Source: an uncultured Lachnospiraceae bacterium
GTDB taxonomy: Bacteria > Bacillota > Clostridia > Lachnospirales > Lachnospiraceae
DNA: 57,017 bases
Reading direction: 5' to 3'
Assembly: GCA_902796005.1 (NCBI GenBank)
Contig: CADBNF010000054.1
Location: 1 to 57,017 of the forward strand
The first letter of the stretch is position 1, and every line of letters begins with the position of its first letter. This document shows positions 17,542-25,714 of the stretch, in pieces. Position numbers and translations under genes: made by a program. The notes below the pieces were generated by a model. The model was given only the letters and a program-made list of their open reading frames with translations. It was not told where the DNA came from and did not search any database.

Positions 17542-18156
17542 TCAGGCGAAAGCCTTCATGGTCATAAGCCCCAGGATATACTCGCAGACCACCACCCGGT
17601 CTTCACCGGAAAAGGCGATGGCAAAGTTGTCTGAAAACAGAATCTGTGCGGAGGCCGGAAACTCGTCGTCTCCCTCCCAGAGGATAAACCGCAGGTTCAG
17701 GCCCGGCATGAATTCGATTTCATAGGCAATACCCGAACTGTGCACCGTTTTCCCGCCCAGGGCTTCACAGCCCCTGCGGAAGGCTTCCGGCTTTGTACCG
17801 AAAGTACCGGCCAGACGGTTGATGCAGCGCTGGGTGAATTTGGCATTGTACAGTTCCCCGTTCGGAAGACTGCTGTAGGCCGCGAAATTATCGGAGGTTC
17901 CGGCAGCCTTTCCCTCCAGAAGATACCGCATGAAGAGGATTTTATCCTTGTCCCGGAAGCCTTCATTGTCAAAATCCGGCCAGGTAACCTTCTTCTCCTG
18001 TCCGCAGACAGTAAGGGTAAAGGTATTGCCCTCCGGCATAATGCCCGTACGTTCGGCCATTTCCGCCGGATCCGCTGCCCGGAACAGTTCCAGGTAATGC
18101 TGCAGCGGTATCTCTGTCAGGTTATTTGCCCCGTAGGGGGTTTTTTTGTTTTCCAT
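17542..18156 (-). CDS. DUF3786 protein
   Basis: 204 residues. The second half matches DUF3786 (…YEIEFMPGLNLRFILWEGDDEFPASAQILFSDNFAIAFSGEDRVVVCEYIL). The family is of unknown biochemical function and recurs beside CODH/ACS, corrinoid activation and Fe-S genes of strict anaerobes. The start is one base beyond the RACo stop (GGAG site inside the end of RACo), so translation is coupled. As the last gene of the nickel/corrinoid accessory operon, it is a candidate helper in corrinoid or metal-cluster handling, which is inference from position. No Cys cluster able to hold an Fe-S centre is obvious. Confidence 0.7.
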   Translation of the reverse strand: MENKKTPYGANNLTEIPLQHYLELFRAADPAEMAERTGIMPEGNTFTLTVCGQEKKVTWPDFDNEGFRDKDKILFMRYLLEGKAAGTSDNFAAYSSLPNGELYNAKFTQRCINRLAGTFGTKPEAFRRGCEALGGKTVHSSGIAYEIEFMPGLNLRFILWEGDDEFPASAQILFSDNFAIAFSGEDRVVVCEYILGLMTMKAFA

Positions 18157-18157
18157 G

Positions 18158-20083
18158 TCAGTTCTCCTCTACGGACGGGAACAGGCTTCTGTCGGTGTGG
18201 GGCAGGAAGCAGGCTGCCACGAATTCATCCATGTAGCCCGGCTCGTTGGAAAGCTCCACGTAGGTCATATTGTTTGCCAGCTCTTCCGTCTTGTTCTCCG
18301 CATTCCGGCTTAAAAGCATGGCGTAGGCGCCGGCCAGGGAGGAGTTGCCGATATAACGGTATTTGGACTCGTCGATGTCCGGGAACATACCGATGGTCAC
18401 CGCATTCCGGAAATCAATGCCGCTGCCGATACCGCCGGCGATCAGCAGATGGTCCAGGGCATCCGGCTCCATGCCGATCTGGCGGAGCATCAGGAGCGTT
18501 GCGGAGAATACCGCACCCTTAGCCCGGATGAAGTTGTCGATATCCACCTCATTGATGGATACGTCCCTGCCGGAAGCGCTTTCATTGGCAAAGGCAATCA
18601 CATAGCTGCCCATGCCGTACTCATCGTGACGGATACGCTCTCCGGTTCTGGCCATCTTGCCCCGGGAATCAATGATACCGGTGCGGAAAAGCTCCGCCAC
18701 AATATCAATGATACCGGAACCGCAAAGGCCGGCAGGCTTCTGCCCTTCTTTGCCGATGATGTCCATGGTGGGATTCATGGTTTCCTTATCGATGGTAATG
18801 CCCTGAATCGCGCCGTTGGTGGCACGCATGCCGCAGGAAATCTCGCCGCCCTCAAAGGCCGGACCCGCGGAACAAGCGCAGGTAAACATATAGTCGGAAT
18901 TACCCAGAACGATTTCTCCGTTGGTGCCCAGGTCGATGAAGAGGGTCATCTCTTCACTGTTCCACAGTTCACCCGCCAGTACGCCCGCGGTAATATCGCC
19001 GCCTACGTAGCTGCCGGTATTCGGCGCCAGAATCAGCGTTGCGGAAGGATTCAGACCCGGAAATACGTCCGCTGCCCGCATCTCTTCAATATCGAAGAAG
19101 GAAGGAATGAAGGGCTCCATCCGGACCGGATCCGAATACAGTCCCAGAAGCAGGTGGGACATGGTGGTATTGCCCGCGCAGCAGACATGGTAAATTCTGT
19201 CCAGGGGTACGCCGGACTGGTGTACCATCTCGTCGATCAGCGGAAGGATCGTTTCCTCCACAACCGCTTTTCTTAAGCGTTCACTGCCGCCCTCACGGCC
19301 GGATTCGATGATCCGGTTGATGACATCCGCGCCGTAACGGATCTGTCCATTACCTGCGGAAGCCCGGGCCAGTAGCGTTCCCGTCTCCATATCGGCCATG
19401 GCCGCGGAAACGGTGGTCGTTCCGATATCGATGGCCAGGCCGCAGATGGGCTTGGTATCGTCGCCGGGCAGGATATCGAGGATATTCACACTTTCTCCGT
19501 GCCCAGCAAGGACACAACGTACGTTAAAATTACAGTCCCGGATAACCCGGGCCAGCTTACGCATGGCGTAGAGAGAAAGGAAGGCTTTCTTCCCCGTGGC
19601 AGCTTCCACTGCCATCTCAATCCGTTCATTATCCGGCATGGTATCGTCCAGGGTCGGCTCCTCCATGGTCACAGCCACGGAAAATACAGCCGGATCGCCG
19701 GAAACACCGGCTTCCTTCAGACCTGCAATAACGTCGTCAAAGGCCTCTCGAATCTTCGGATCGCTTAAATCCGCCGTCCGGATATCGGTCTTGAAGGCAG
19801 AGGCCGCTTCCGGCACCTCCACCGTCACGTCTTCGATGACACTGGACTGGCACGCCAGGCGCCAGCCTTCCGCGTATTCCTCGTCCGTAAAATGTCTGGA
19901 CATGGAGGAATTCACTTCTCCGGCAATCACCTTCACCCGGCATTTGCCGCAGCTTCCGTTGCCGTTGCAGGGGGCGTCAATGGCCACGCCCGTCCTTTTT
20001 GCAATAGCCAGGAGATTTTCTTCAAATCTCGCATCAACAGTTATTTTCTGTCCGTCTTCAAATGCAAAAGTAACCTTTGGCAT
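18158..20083 (-). CDS. Reductive activator of corrinoid proteins (RACo-like, 2Fe-2S + ASKHA)
   Basis: 641 residues. The N-terminal ferredoxin domain (about 1-90) has C39-x5-C45-x2-C48 and C78, the four ligands of a [2Fe-2S] cluster. A linker follows, then an ASKHA-type ATPase domain (DUF4445 region) starting at about 212, with phosphate-binding GLAIDIGTTTVSAA, GNTTMSHLLLG, FIDLGTNGEIVLG and GGIGSGIDF. RACo proteins use ATP to bring an inactivated Co(II) corrinoid back to Co(I). This one sits with CooC-like and nickel genes beside the acs cluster, so its most likely client is the CoFeSP (AcsCD). A second, shorter RACo lies at 45.8 kb. The start has a weak site; I kept the family-typical MPKVTF. 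Confidence 0.92.
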   Translation of the reverse strand: MPKVTFAFEDGQKITVDARFEENLLAIAKRTGVAIDAPCNGNGSCGKCRVKVIAGEVNSSMSRHFTDEEYAEGWRLACQSSVIEDVTVEVPEAASAFKTDIRTADLSDPKIREAFDDVIAGLKEAGVSGDPAVFSVAVTMEEPTLDDTMPDNERIEMAVEAATGKKAFLSLYAMRKLARVIRDCNFNVRCVLAGHGESVNILDILPGDDTKPICGLAIDIGTTTVSAAMADMETGTLLARASAGNGQIRYGADVINRIIESGREGGSERLRKAVVEETILPLIDEMVHQSGVPLDRIYHVCCAGNTTMSHLLLGLYSDPVRMEPFIPSFFDIEEMRAADVFPGLNPSATLILAPNTGSYVGGDITAGVLAGELWNSEEMTLFIDLGTNGEIVLGNSDYMFTCACSAGPAFEGGEISCGMRATNGAIQGITIDKETMNPTMDIIGKEGQKPAGLCGSGIIDIVAELFRTGIIDSRGKMARTGERIRHDEYGMGSYVIAFANESASGRDVSINEVDIDNFIRAKGAVFSATLLMLRQIGMEPDALDHLLIAGGIGSGIDFRNAVTIGMFPDIDESKYRYIGNSSLAGAYAMLLSRNAENKTEELANNMTYVELSNEPGYMDEFVAACFLPHTDRSLFPSVEEN

Positions 20084-20152
20084 AACTATTCCCTTTTCTC
20101 CAAATGATATTTTAAAATGTCAGGGTTACGGTATTGCTCTTACAGATAAATC

Positions 20153-20923
20153 CTACAGATTCATGGAATCGAAAAGCTTATACAGCTCGGCTTTGAAATG
20201 ATTCTCTTTCGGAAGCTCTGCTGTGGGTTTTCCCTCCCCGTCATACTCGAAGAGCTCTTCATCGTGGGGAAGAATGCCGGCCAGATCCATGCCGCATTCC
20301 TTAACCGTTTCCAGAACGGTTTCCGATGCGCCGGAAGCGGGAGCGCGGTTGATGATAAGCTTAATCTCCTTCGCGCCAAGATCCAGTTCCTTTGCCAGGT
20401 CGTAGATCCTTCCGGCGGTCATCACGCCTCTTCTGGAGCAGTCGCTTACGATGATAACCGTATCCACTCTGGGCAGAACGCCGCGGCTGATGTGCTCCAT
20501 ACCGGCTTCGTTGTCCACAACGATGTATTTGTAATTGCCGGCGTATTTTGCAACCTGGGAGGAAAGGATGCCGTTGACAAAGCAGTAGCAGCCCTTGCCC
20601 TGGGTGCGGCCCATAACCAGAAGGTCGTAATCATCGCCTTCGGAAAGGGCATCTGCGAATTTCATCTCCGCATATTCCTGCTTGGTCATGCCAAGGGGAA
20701 TGGGGTTGTTCTTTGCCAGCTCTGCCTGGGCCATTTCCTCACGAATTGACCCTAAGGTATCCTCAATCTCCATGCCCAGAACCTCGTTCAGGTTCTCATT
20801 GGCATCGGCGTCCACCGCCAGAATCGGTTTTTTATTATGCTCGGCCAGGTATTTGATAAGCATGCCGCAGATAGTGGTCTTACCTACGCCGCCCTTGCCG
20901 GCCAGTGCAATTGTTTTAGCCAT
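20153..20923 (-). CDS. CooC-like nickel-insertion ATPase (MinD/SIMIBI family)
   Basis: 256 residues. Deviant Walker A at 9-17 (GKGGVGKTT), switch residues VDADANENL at about 37-45, and the C112-Y-C114 pair that in CooC dimers forms the nickel-binding site at the subunit interface. CooC hydrolyses ATP to insert Ni into the C-cluster of CO dehydrogenase; relatives (AcsF) serve acetyl-CoA synthase. It is the second CooC in the window; the other is between cooS and acsB. A plausible division is one for CooS and one for the AcsB A-cluster, but which is which cannot be decided from sequence. The gene is 11 bases after the 72-residue unknown and 69 bases before RACo. Confidence 0.88.
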   Translation of the reverse strand: MAKTIALAGKGGVGKTTICGMLIKYLAEHNKKPILAVDADANENLNEVLGMEIEDTLGSIREEMAQAELAKNNPIPLGMTKQEYAEMKFADALSEGDDYDLLVMGRTQGKGCYCFVNGILSSQVAKYAGNYKYIVVDNEAGMEHISRGVLPRVDTVIIVSDCSRRGVMTAGRIYDLAKELDLGAKEIKLIINRAPASGASETVLETVKECGMDLAGILPHDEELFEYDGEGKPTAELPKENHFKAELYKLFDSMNL

Positions 20924-20934
20924 ACTCTCTCCTT

Positions 20935-21153
20935 TTAAATCTCAGTCAGTGAATAAATCGTGGGAATTCCCTTGGCATTGACGGTATACCGGATTCCCCC
21001 GGGAATATCTTCTCTTTCGTAGCTGTCCGCAAAGGGCTCCTGCTCGCGGATCCATTTGTCCGGATCGTCGGTTTCGATTTCCTCGAAGAAAATATCCCGC
21101 ATGGAATTGTTCTTGCACTGATTCTTAATATCCCTGATTACTTCGTATTCCAT
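20935..21153 (-). CDS. 72-residue unknown protein of the nickel cassette
   Basis: 72 residues, acidic, no recognised family. Two Met-rich/charged helices (MEYEVIRDIKNQ, MRDIFFEEIETDD) are followed by a small beta hairpin (GGIRYTVNAKGIPTIYSLTEI). It has one Cys and no His, so it is not an obvious metal store. Its ATG overlaps the cooT stop (TGATG) and it ends 11 bases before the CooC-like gene, so it is co-translated with nickel-handling genes. A partner or adaptor for CooT/CooC is the natural guess from context, with no motif to support it. Confidence 0.6.
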   Translation of the reverse strand: MEYEVIRDIKNQCKNNSMRDIFFEEIETDDPDKWIREQEPFADSYEREDIPGGIRYTVNAKGIPTIYSLTEI

Positions 21154-21344
21154 CAGTCTGCCGTGGCCAGCACCACTGTGCCGCCGGTTAAATCCACGAA
21201 GGAAATATGGCCTTTGATCTTCATGTCAAAACCCATCACATCCGTCAGGGTTACTTCGTCGCCGTCCACCTTGATTTCCGCCACATAGCGGGCAGCGATC
21301 TTATCTTCTTCCTTTTCATTCAAATACGCTGTTGAAAGACACAT
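21153..21344 (-). CDS. cooT: CooT-like nickel-binding protein
   Basis: 63 residues, the usual CooT size. It starts MC, and Cys2 is the nickel ligand in characterised CooT. The rest is a small beta barrel of the CooT/HypC-like type: VAEIKVDGDEVTLTDVMGFDMKIKGHISFVDLTGGTVVLA, with the dG-x-x-V-x-L-x-D-v-G/m-x-G pattern. CooT is a dimeric nickel chaperone for CO dehydrogenase maturation in Rhodospirillum rubrum. Here it lies between a His-rich protein and a CooC-like ATPase, reproducing the cooC-cooT-cooJ association. AAGGAGAAC site before the start. Confidence 0.82.
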   Translation of the reverse strand: MCLSTAYLNEKEEDKIAARYVAEIKVDGDEVTLTDVMGFDMKIKGHISFVDLTGGTVVLATAD

Positions 21345-21356
21345 AACCGTTCTCCT

Positions 21357-21779
21357 TTAAACCAGATCCAGCACTTTGGCCAGCTCTTCATTGCCTTTAC
21401 GTATCAGCTCCACCGCGTTCTTAATCTGCGCCTGGGCTTCTTCGGAAAGCGTCCCGGCAACCTGCTCCAGCTCGGTCAGATGGCTGCGGTTGTGATCTAC
21501 CATATAGGAAAGCAGTGCCTTGGGGGTTACCTCCTGCTGGTGGGGATGCTCATGGGTATGTTCATGTTCATGATCATGGTCATGGGTGTGCGGATGCTCA
21601 TGGTCATGGTGGTGATCATGGTCGTGATGATGTTCATGATCGTGATCATGATGGTGGTCATGATCGTGGTCATGATCGTGGTCATGATGATCATGAGTAT
21701 GTTCGTGCCGCTCTTCGTTTCCGCAGCAGCATTCCTTTACTTCTTCTTCGTGTACGTGGGGTTCTCCTGTTTCGTGCAT
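21357..21779 (-). CDS. Histidine-rich metal-binding protein (CooJ-like)
   Basis: 140 residues. Residues 1-82 hold about 35 histidines in HD/HE/HHHD repeats plus a CCC triplet (17-19), a clear high-capacity metal-binding region. Residues about 88-140 form a two-helix domain without His repeats (LLSYMVDHNRSHLTELEQVAGTLSEEAQAQIKNAVELI...). It is similar in idea to CooJ (His-rich nickel chaperone/store of R. rubrum CODH) and to HypB/SlyD His tails, but orientation differs: CooJ carries its His tail at the C-terminus. First gene of the operon, with its own promoter and a strong AAGGAGG site. Zinc storage is the main alternative; the CooT/CooC neighbours argue for nickel. Confidence 0.75.
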   Translation of the reverse strand: MHETGEPHVHEEEVKECCCGNEERHEHTHDHHDHDHDHDHDHHHDHDHEHHHDHDHHHDHEHPHTHDHDHEHEHTHEHPHQQEVTPKALLSYMVDHNRSHLTELEQVAGTLSEEAQAQIKNAVELIRKGNEELAKVLDLV

Positions 21780-21863
21780 TTTACAGCCTCCTTTATATAA
21801 TTTGGTTGTTATACTGTTTATCGTCTCCGGTTGCGGTCGGTCAACCTCCGCACCCGGCTAATT

Positions 21864-21892
21864 ATCATATCATATTTTCATACATTGTGCAA
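21864..21892 (-). promoter_or_regulatory. Sigma-A-type promoter of the nickel/RACo operon
   Basis: On the minus strand: TTGCAC, 17-base spacer, TATGAT, about 85 bases upstream of the His-rich gene. The leader between has no obvious metal-responsive operator that I can recognise. Confidence 0.6.
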
Positions 21893-21917
21893 TTATTAAC
21901 AATCCGAAAATGTAAAC

Positions 21918-22481
21918 TCAGTTGTCAAATCCGCACAGTTTTTCCCAGTCCTCCCTGGTCATGGAATTGACGTAGCCGGTACGGATTTCGTTCAGCTGTT
22001 TGACCTCCAGGTTTTCGGATTTGTGGTGGAAAATAAAGCCGCATTTTTCCTGCACTCTGCGGGATTTATCATTGCCTTCGTAATACCCTATCCAGACCCG
22101 GCGCATATGGCAGTCCACGAAGGCATGGCGGAGCATTTCCTTCACGGCTTCGGGCATGATTCCCTGCCCCCAGAAGGGTTTGCCGAGCCAGTATCCCATC
22201 TCGCATTCGTCCCTGCGGTTGGTCATATCCGTATCGCCCTTCAGGTGCAGGGCAATGGAGCCTATGGCTTTTCCGTCGGTTTTCAGGCAGAGGGCAAAGG
22301 TTTCGGGTCTTTGCAGTATACTGATAAGAATACGGGCACTCTCCTGCAGGTTTTTGTGGGGTGCCCAGCCGGCGATGGGTCCCACCTCGGGGTCGCTGGC
22401 ATAACGATATAAATCTTCGGTGTCGCTTACCTCCCAGGGACGCAGGAGGAGGCGGGGGGTGTAAAGAATGGTTTTTTTCAT
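21918..22481 (-). CDS. GNAT-family N-acetyltransferase (RimJ/RimL type)
   Basis: 187 residues from ATG 22481. An upstream extension to 22649 would begin inside a repeat element and is rejected. Acetyltransferase_3/RimJ-RimL features: TPRLLLRPWEVSDTEDLYRYASDPEVGP at the start, a GSIALHL strand, EMGYWLGKPFWGQGIMPEAVKEMLRHAF (acetyl-CoA binding loop QGIMPEA) and a C-terminal VQEKCGFIFHH. The substrate is likely an N-terminal or amino-group acceptor, unspecified. It separates the acs operon from the nickel cassette but has no apparent role in either. The ribosome binding site is weak. Confidence 0.85.
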   Translation of the reverse strand: MKKTILYTPRLLLRPWEVSDTEDLYRYASDPEVGPIAGWAPHKNLQESARILISILQRPETFALCLKTDGKAIGSIALHLKGDTDMTNRRDECEMGYWLGKPFWGQGIMPEAVKEMLRHAFVDCHMRRVWIGYYEGNDKSRRVQEKCGFIFHHKSENLEVKQLNEIRTGYVNSMTREDWEKLCGFDN

Positions 22482-22500
22482 GGCTTTGATTGTGTTTGAT

Positions 22501-22765
22501 TCGGATTTTTCAAAACGCCTGCACTGACTTTTATTTAACTCGAAAAGCCGCAGCTTAACGCTGCGTATTAAAATAAATATAATAATCCCTACGGATTGCT
22601 TCGTTACCTGCGTAACTCCCGCAATCCTCAAAATATTCGGATTTTTCAAAACGCCTGCACTGACTATAATCAGTACAGGCGTTTTCCATCCTCATATTTT
22701 GGCGGGTCTCAAAGTCTGTCTGCCGTCCCCGTGCAAGCACGGTCCGGCATCAGACTTTTATTCCC
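22501..22765. repeat. Composite intergenic repeat related to the one at 13.5 kb
   Basis: Contains two copies of CGGATTTTTCAAAACGCCTG and the CACTGACT after it (22502-22529 and 22638-22665). The second continues into an inverted copy (ATCAGTACAGGCGTTTT). At about 22593-22627 is a stem-loop bounded by GGATTGC/GCAATCC with a perfect inner GTTAC-CTGC-GTAAC stem. At about 22712-22760 is a hairpin with outer AAAGTCT/AGACTTT, middle TGCCG/CGGCA and tip CCGTGC-AA-GCACGG. The last two units match those at 13.5 kb in arrangement while the inner stems differ. Lies downstream of acsB; the last hairpin may also stop acsB transcripts. Confidence 0.72.
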
Positions 22766-22773
22766 TGGGATTA

Positions 22774-24918
22774 TTAGATCATCGGGTCCATGGCTAAAGC
22801 CGGATGTCCTTTTTCGGCCAGGAAGTTGATCATGGTTTCCAGATCGTCGGCGGTTGCCGCGATTGTCTCGTCACAGATCATGTCTGTGAAGTTCTCGATG
22901 CCGTACATCTCTTCCATGGTCTTGTTCAGAGCTTCGCCGACTGCGTCTTTAAGCATCTTGGGCATCCAAACGATACGCTGGGCGCCGCCTTCTGCTCTCA
23001 TGAACTTCTTGGAAGCGATGAAGTGACGGCCGTGGCCCATGAAGCCGGGAGTCTGCTCGCCGCCGCCGGTCATGGAGGCCAGCTCTGCGAAGGACATACC
23101 GATGGGCGTGGAGCCTGAATATTCACGGTTTACGATAACCACACCATTGGTGGAGGGCTCAAGACCGCAGATACATTCGAAACAGCCGCAGCTGGTCATG
23201 GGATCCTGGATGATGGAGTACAGCGTTACGCTCTCCAGAGCACCCTGGGAGTACTCATTAACCGCACGGTTAACATCCGGCCAGATACCGATTTCTTCAT
23301 CGATACAGCCTTCCTTGGAAACGATCTGGCAGGGACCGTTGGGATTCAGCTGGTTGGTAGCCTTCGCATCGAGCCATGAAACAGCACCGCACAGGCCGAG
23401 ACGTTCAGGTGTTACGATACATACATGGGACGGGGAGAAGGACTGGCACATGGTGCAGGTGTAGAATACATCTGCAGCTTCGTCGGTCAGGTTGGCCAGA
23501 CGGGCATCACGTGCATCGTAAACCGGGGTAGCCAGCTCATGACGAAGTCTGGTACAATCTTCCGGATTCAGGTAAATGGTAACTTCGCACTTATCCACAA
23601 CGGCTTCGTAATCGCTCTTCAGCTTGGCATAAATCATCTCGCCAAGATGTTTCGCACGGAAACCAGCTTCGAAGGCAGCCTTGGATACACGGATACGGAT
23701 AAGGTCACGCTGACCGGTATGCATGATACCCTCAAGGCAGTTAACCCAGGAGTGGAATTTACGCTCGAATACGGGCTCGAAGTCTGTCTGCATGGCCTTG
23801 CCGCCAACGGTGGCAACAATTGCCATCTGGATCTTGCTGCCGGCGGGAACGGTATCAAAGTCAGGTCCGATAACCTCGATCTTATGATCTTCGATATCAC
23901 GGACATCCTTGGTCTGTACCAGCTCGAAGCAGTCCATACGGGAACCGTCAACTTCAATCTGCATGTCGCCGCGGCGGATGATTTCGCCTTCGAATGCGGA
24001 GTTGAAGGAGATCGGGATATCCATCTGGGTAACCTTGATCTTAACGTCTCTGGCTTCCAGAGAAGTCTCGATCCAGTCTTTGGTATTCTCCTGAATCAGC
24101 AGGGACTTCGGAACGACCCACATATCCTCGGTATCGTTGGTGATAACCGGGAAGCCAAGGCCGATGGCGCCGCCGCCGCAAGCAACGGTCAGATCGTCAA
24201 CCGGTGCATAGGCATTGACGAAAGCGAAGATTCTTTCCAGGGTGTAAGTGTTCATTCCCCAGTAATCCAGCGGCTGGATGTTGCCGAAAATCATACCGGC
24301 ACGCATAACCAGGGAGATAACATGGGCAACGCTCCAGATATCGGGGCCGACTTCAACGATACGAACCTTGAAGCCCATGGAAATGCCCATGGATTTCGCC
24401 TGCTCGATGATGCCGCCGATAAGGAATACGAAGATACCTCTCTGCTGATAACCCTTGATGGTGTCGCGGGCTTCTTCTGCAGAGGGAGCCGGTCCGATAA
24501 GAACTACGAAACCGGGGATATCACGGGTAACCAGGGGAAGACCAAGTTCACGAACCTCGGGGTCAGTCATATGACCATGATATTCGCCCTTGTAGGGATC
24601 GGTGTCTTCCACATATTTGCAGGCCTCGATAACCTCGGCAGCCATAGCGGTGGCAAAGCCGGAGGTAAAGATGTCATGGGTCCGCTGTTCACGGGTCATG
24701 AAATCCTTGATGGGGCCGTCAAGGGCAGTCTTGAGGTCTGCCAGTTTGGTAACTTTAATACCGGTATACTGCAGAATACATGCACAGTTGTAAGCGGTAT
24801 CCGGGAAAGCGAAGGGATGGTCTGCGCCGTATTTCGCAATCGCTTCATCCAGATCTTTGACAGCTTTTGCATACATCTGGTCATTGCCGGAAAATACTCT
24901 GTCAAATAAGCGTCTCAA
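22774..24918 (-). CDS. acsB: Acetyl-CoA synthase (CODH/ACS alpha subunit)
   Basis: 714 residues. It catalyses the final step of the Wood-Ljungdahl pathway, joining a methyl group (from CoFeSP), CO (from CODH) and CoA to acetyl-CoA. The A-cluster ligands are C488, C491, C500 and C510 plus C577-G-C579. The spacing (3, 9, 10, 67, 2) is identical to C506/509/518/528/595/597 of Moorella thermoacetica ACS, so the Ni-Ni-[4Fe-4S] site is intact. The protein is slightly shorter at the N-terminus than the 729-residue Moorella enzyme, but the CO-tunnel N-terminal domain is present. Last gene of the acs operon, following cooC. GGAGG ribosome site before the ATG. Confidence 0.97.
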   Translation of the reverse strand: MRRLFDRVFSGNDQMYAKAVKDLDEAIAKYGADHPFAFPDTAYNCACILQYTGIKVTKLADLKTALDGPIKDFMTREQRTHDIFTSGFATAMAAEVIEACKYVEDTDPYKGEYHGHMTDPEVRELGLPLVTRDIPGFVVLIGPAPSAEEARDTIKGYQQRGIFVFLIGGIIEQAKSMGISMGFKVRIVEVGPDIWSVAHVISLVMRAGMIFGNIQPLDYWGMNTYTLERIFAFVNAYAPVDDLTVACGGGAIGLGFPVITNDTEDMWVVPKSLLIQENTKDWIETSLEARDVKIKVTQMDIPISFNSAFEGEIIRRGDMQIEVDGSRMDCFELVQTKDVRDIEDHKIEVIGPDFDTVPAGSKIQMAIVATVGGKAMQTDFEPVFERKFHSWVNCLEGIMHTGQRDLIRIRVSKAAFEAGFRAKHLGEMIYAKLKSDYEAVVDKCEVTIYLNPEDCTRLRHELATPVYDARDARLANLTDEAADVFYTCTMCQSFSPSHVCIVTPERLGLCGAVSWLDAKATNQLNPNGPCQIVSKEGCIDEEIGIWPDVNRAVNEYSQGALESVTLYSIIQDPMTSCGCFECICGLEPSTNGVVIVNREYSGSTPIGMSFAELASMTGGGEQTPGFMGHGRHFIASKKFMRAEGGAQRIVWMPKMLKDAVGEALNKTMEEMYGIENFTDMICDETIAATADDLETMINFLAEKGHPALAMDPMI

Positions 24919-24938
24919 TTTATAAACCTCCTGTCGGA

Positions 24939-25712
24939 TTACAATTCTGCTATCTTGTCAATCTTATCCTTGATGCGGCGAATTTCTTCCACTGCATCCG
25001 GTGCAATGTCATAAGGCGAAGAACACTGACGGTCAGCATCCGCCACATTGTTGCTCAGGTGCACGAAACCAAGCAGGTCCTCTTCGGGAACATTCTCCCG
25101 GATGAAATTTTCATCATTTTCATTTCTAACCTTGTTGGCAACTACACTTACCTGATGTATTCCGAGATCTGCCGCCAGCCGTTTTACGCTGCGGTAGGTC
25201 TGCAGGCTTCTCGCTCCCGGTTCGACTACGACGATAAACTGGTCCACCCAGTCCGTCGTTCCTCTTGCAAGGTGTTCGAGGCCGGCTTCCATGTCCATGA
25301 TAACTACATCATCCCTGCCGATAATCAGGTGGGAAAGCAGTCTTTTCAGGATAACATGTTCCGGACATACACAGCCTGCGCCGGCAACCTTTACCGTTCC
25401 CATCAGAAGAAGTCTGACTCCGTTGATTTCATGAGCAAGCATGTCGGGAAGGTCGTCCACCTTGGGATTGATTTTGAAGAATTTTTCAAATTCATCCGCA
25501 TGGGTGCGTTCCTTAATCAGGTCCTTCATCTCGGTAATCGGCGTTATTTCTGCCAGCTGCTCTTCCGTAAAGCCCAGGGCCAGGCCCAGATTCGCATCCG
25601 GGTCAACATCCGCGCAGAGAACCTTCTGTCCTTCCTGCGCATAAAGCCTGGCGAGAATCGCAGCCAGTGTGGTTTTGCCTACTCCGCCCTTTCCGGTGAC
25701 AGCTATCTTCAT
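24939..25712 (-). CDS. cooC: CooC/AcsF nickel-insertion ATPase
   Basis: 257 residues. Walker A GKGGVGKTT at 7-15, VDPDANLGLALG at about 36-47, and C114-V-C116 (CVCPE), the Cys pair that binds Ni/Zn at the dimer interface of CooC1. ATP-dependent delivery of nickel to CODH and/or ACS. Located between cooS and acsB, as in other acetogen operons: 2 bases after the cooS stop and 20 bases before acsB. It retains the MEAGLEHLARGT block shared with the second CooC-like protein (EAGMEHISRGV). Cytoplasmic. Confidence 0.93.
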   Translation of the reverse strand: MKIAVTGKGGVGKTTLAAILARLYAQEGQKVLCADVDPDANLGLALGFTEEQLAEITPITEMKDLIKERTHADEFEKFFKINPKVDDLPDMLAHEINGVRLLLMGTVKVAGAGCVCPEHVILKRLLSHLIIGRDDVVIMDMEAGLEHLARGTTDWVDQFIVVVEPGARSLQTYRSVKRLAADLGIHQVSVVANKVRNENDENFIRENVPEEDLLGFVHLSNNVADADRQCSSPYDIAPDAVEEIRRIKDKIDKIAEL

Positions 25713-25714
25713 GA

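Noticed and set aside
21540..21720. Tandem CATGAT/ATGGTC-like repeats that could look like a CRISPR or satellite
   Set aside because: They are the codons of the His/Asp-rich stretch of the CooJ-like protein; no constant-repeat plus unique-spacer pattern exists.
22482..22649. N-terminal extension of the acetyltransferase to 22649
   Set aside because: The extension is translated from the intergenic repeat element and is not GNAT-like; the protein is full length from 22481.
23425..24909. Long open frame (494 codons) on the plus strand opposite acsB
   Set aside because: Mirror of the GC-biased codons of acsB; no ribosome binding site and no recognisable domain, whereas the opposite strand has all A-cluster ligands.
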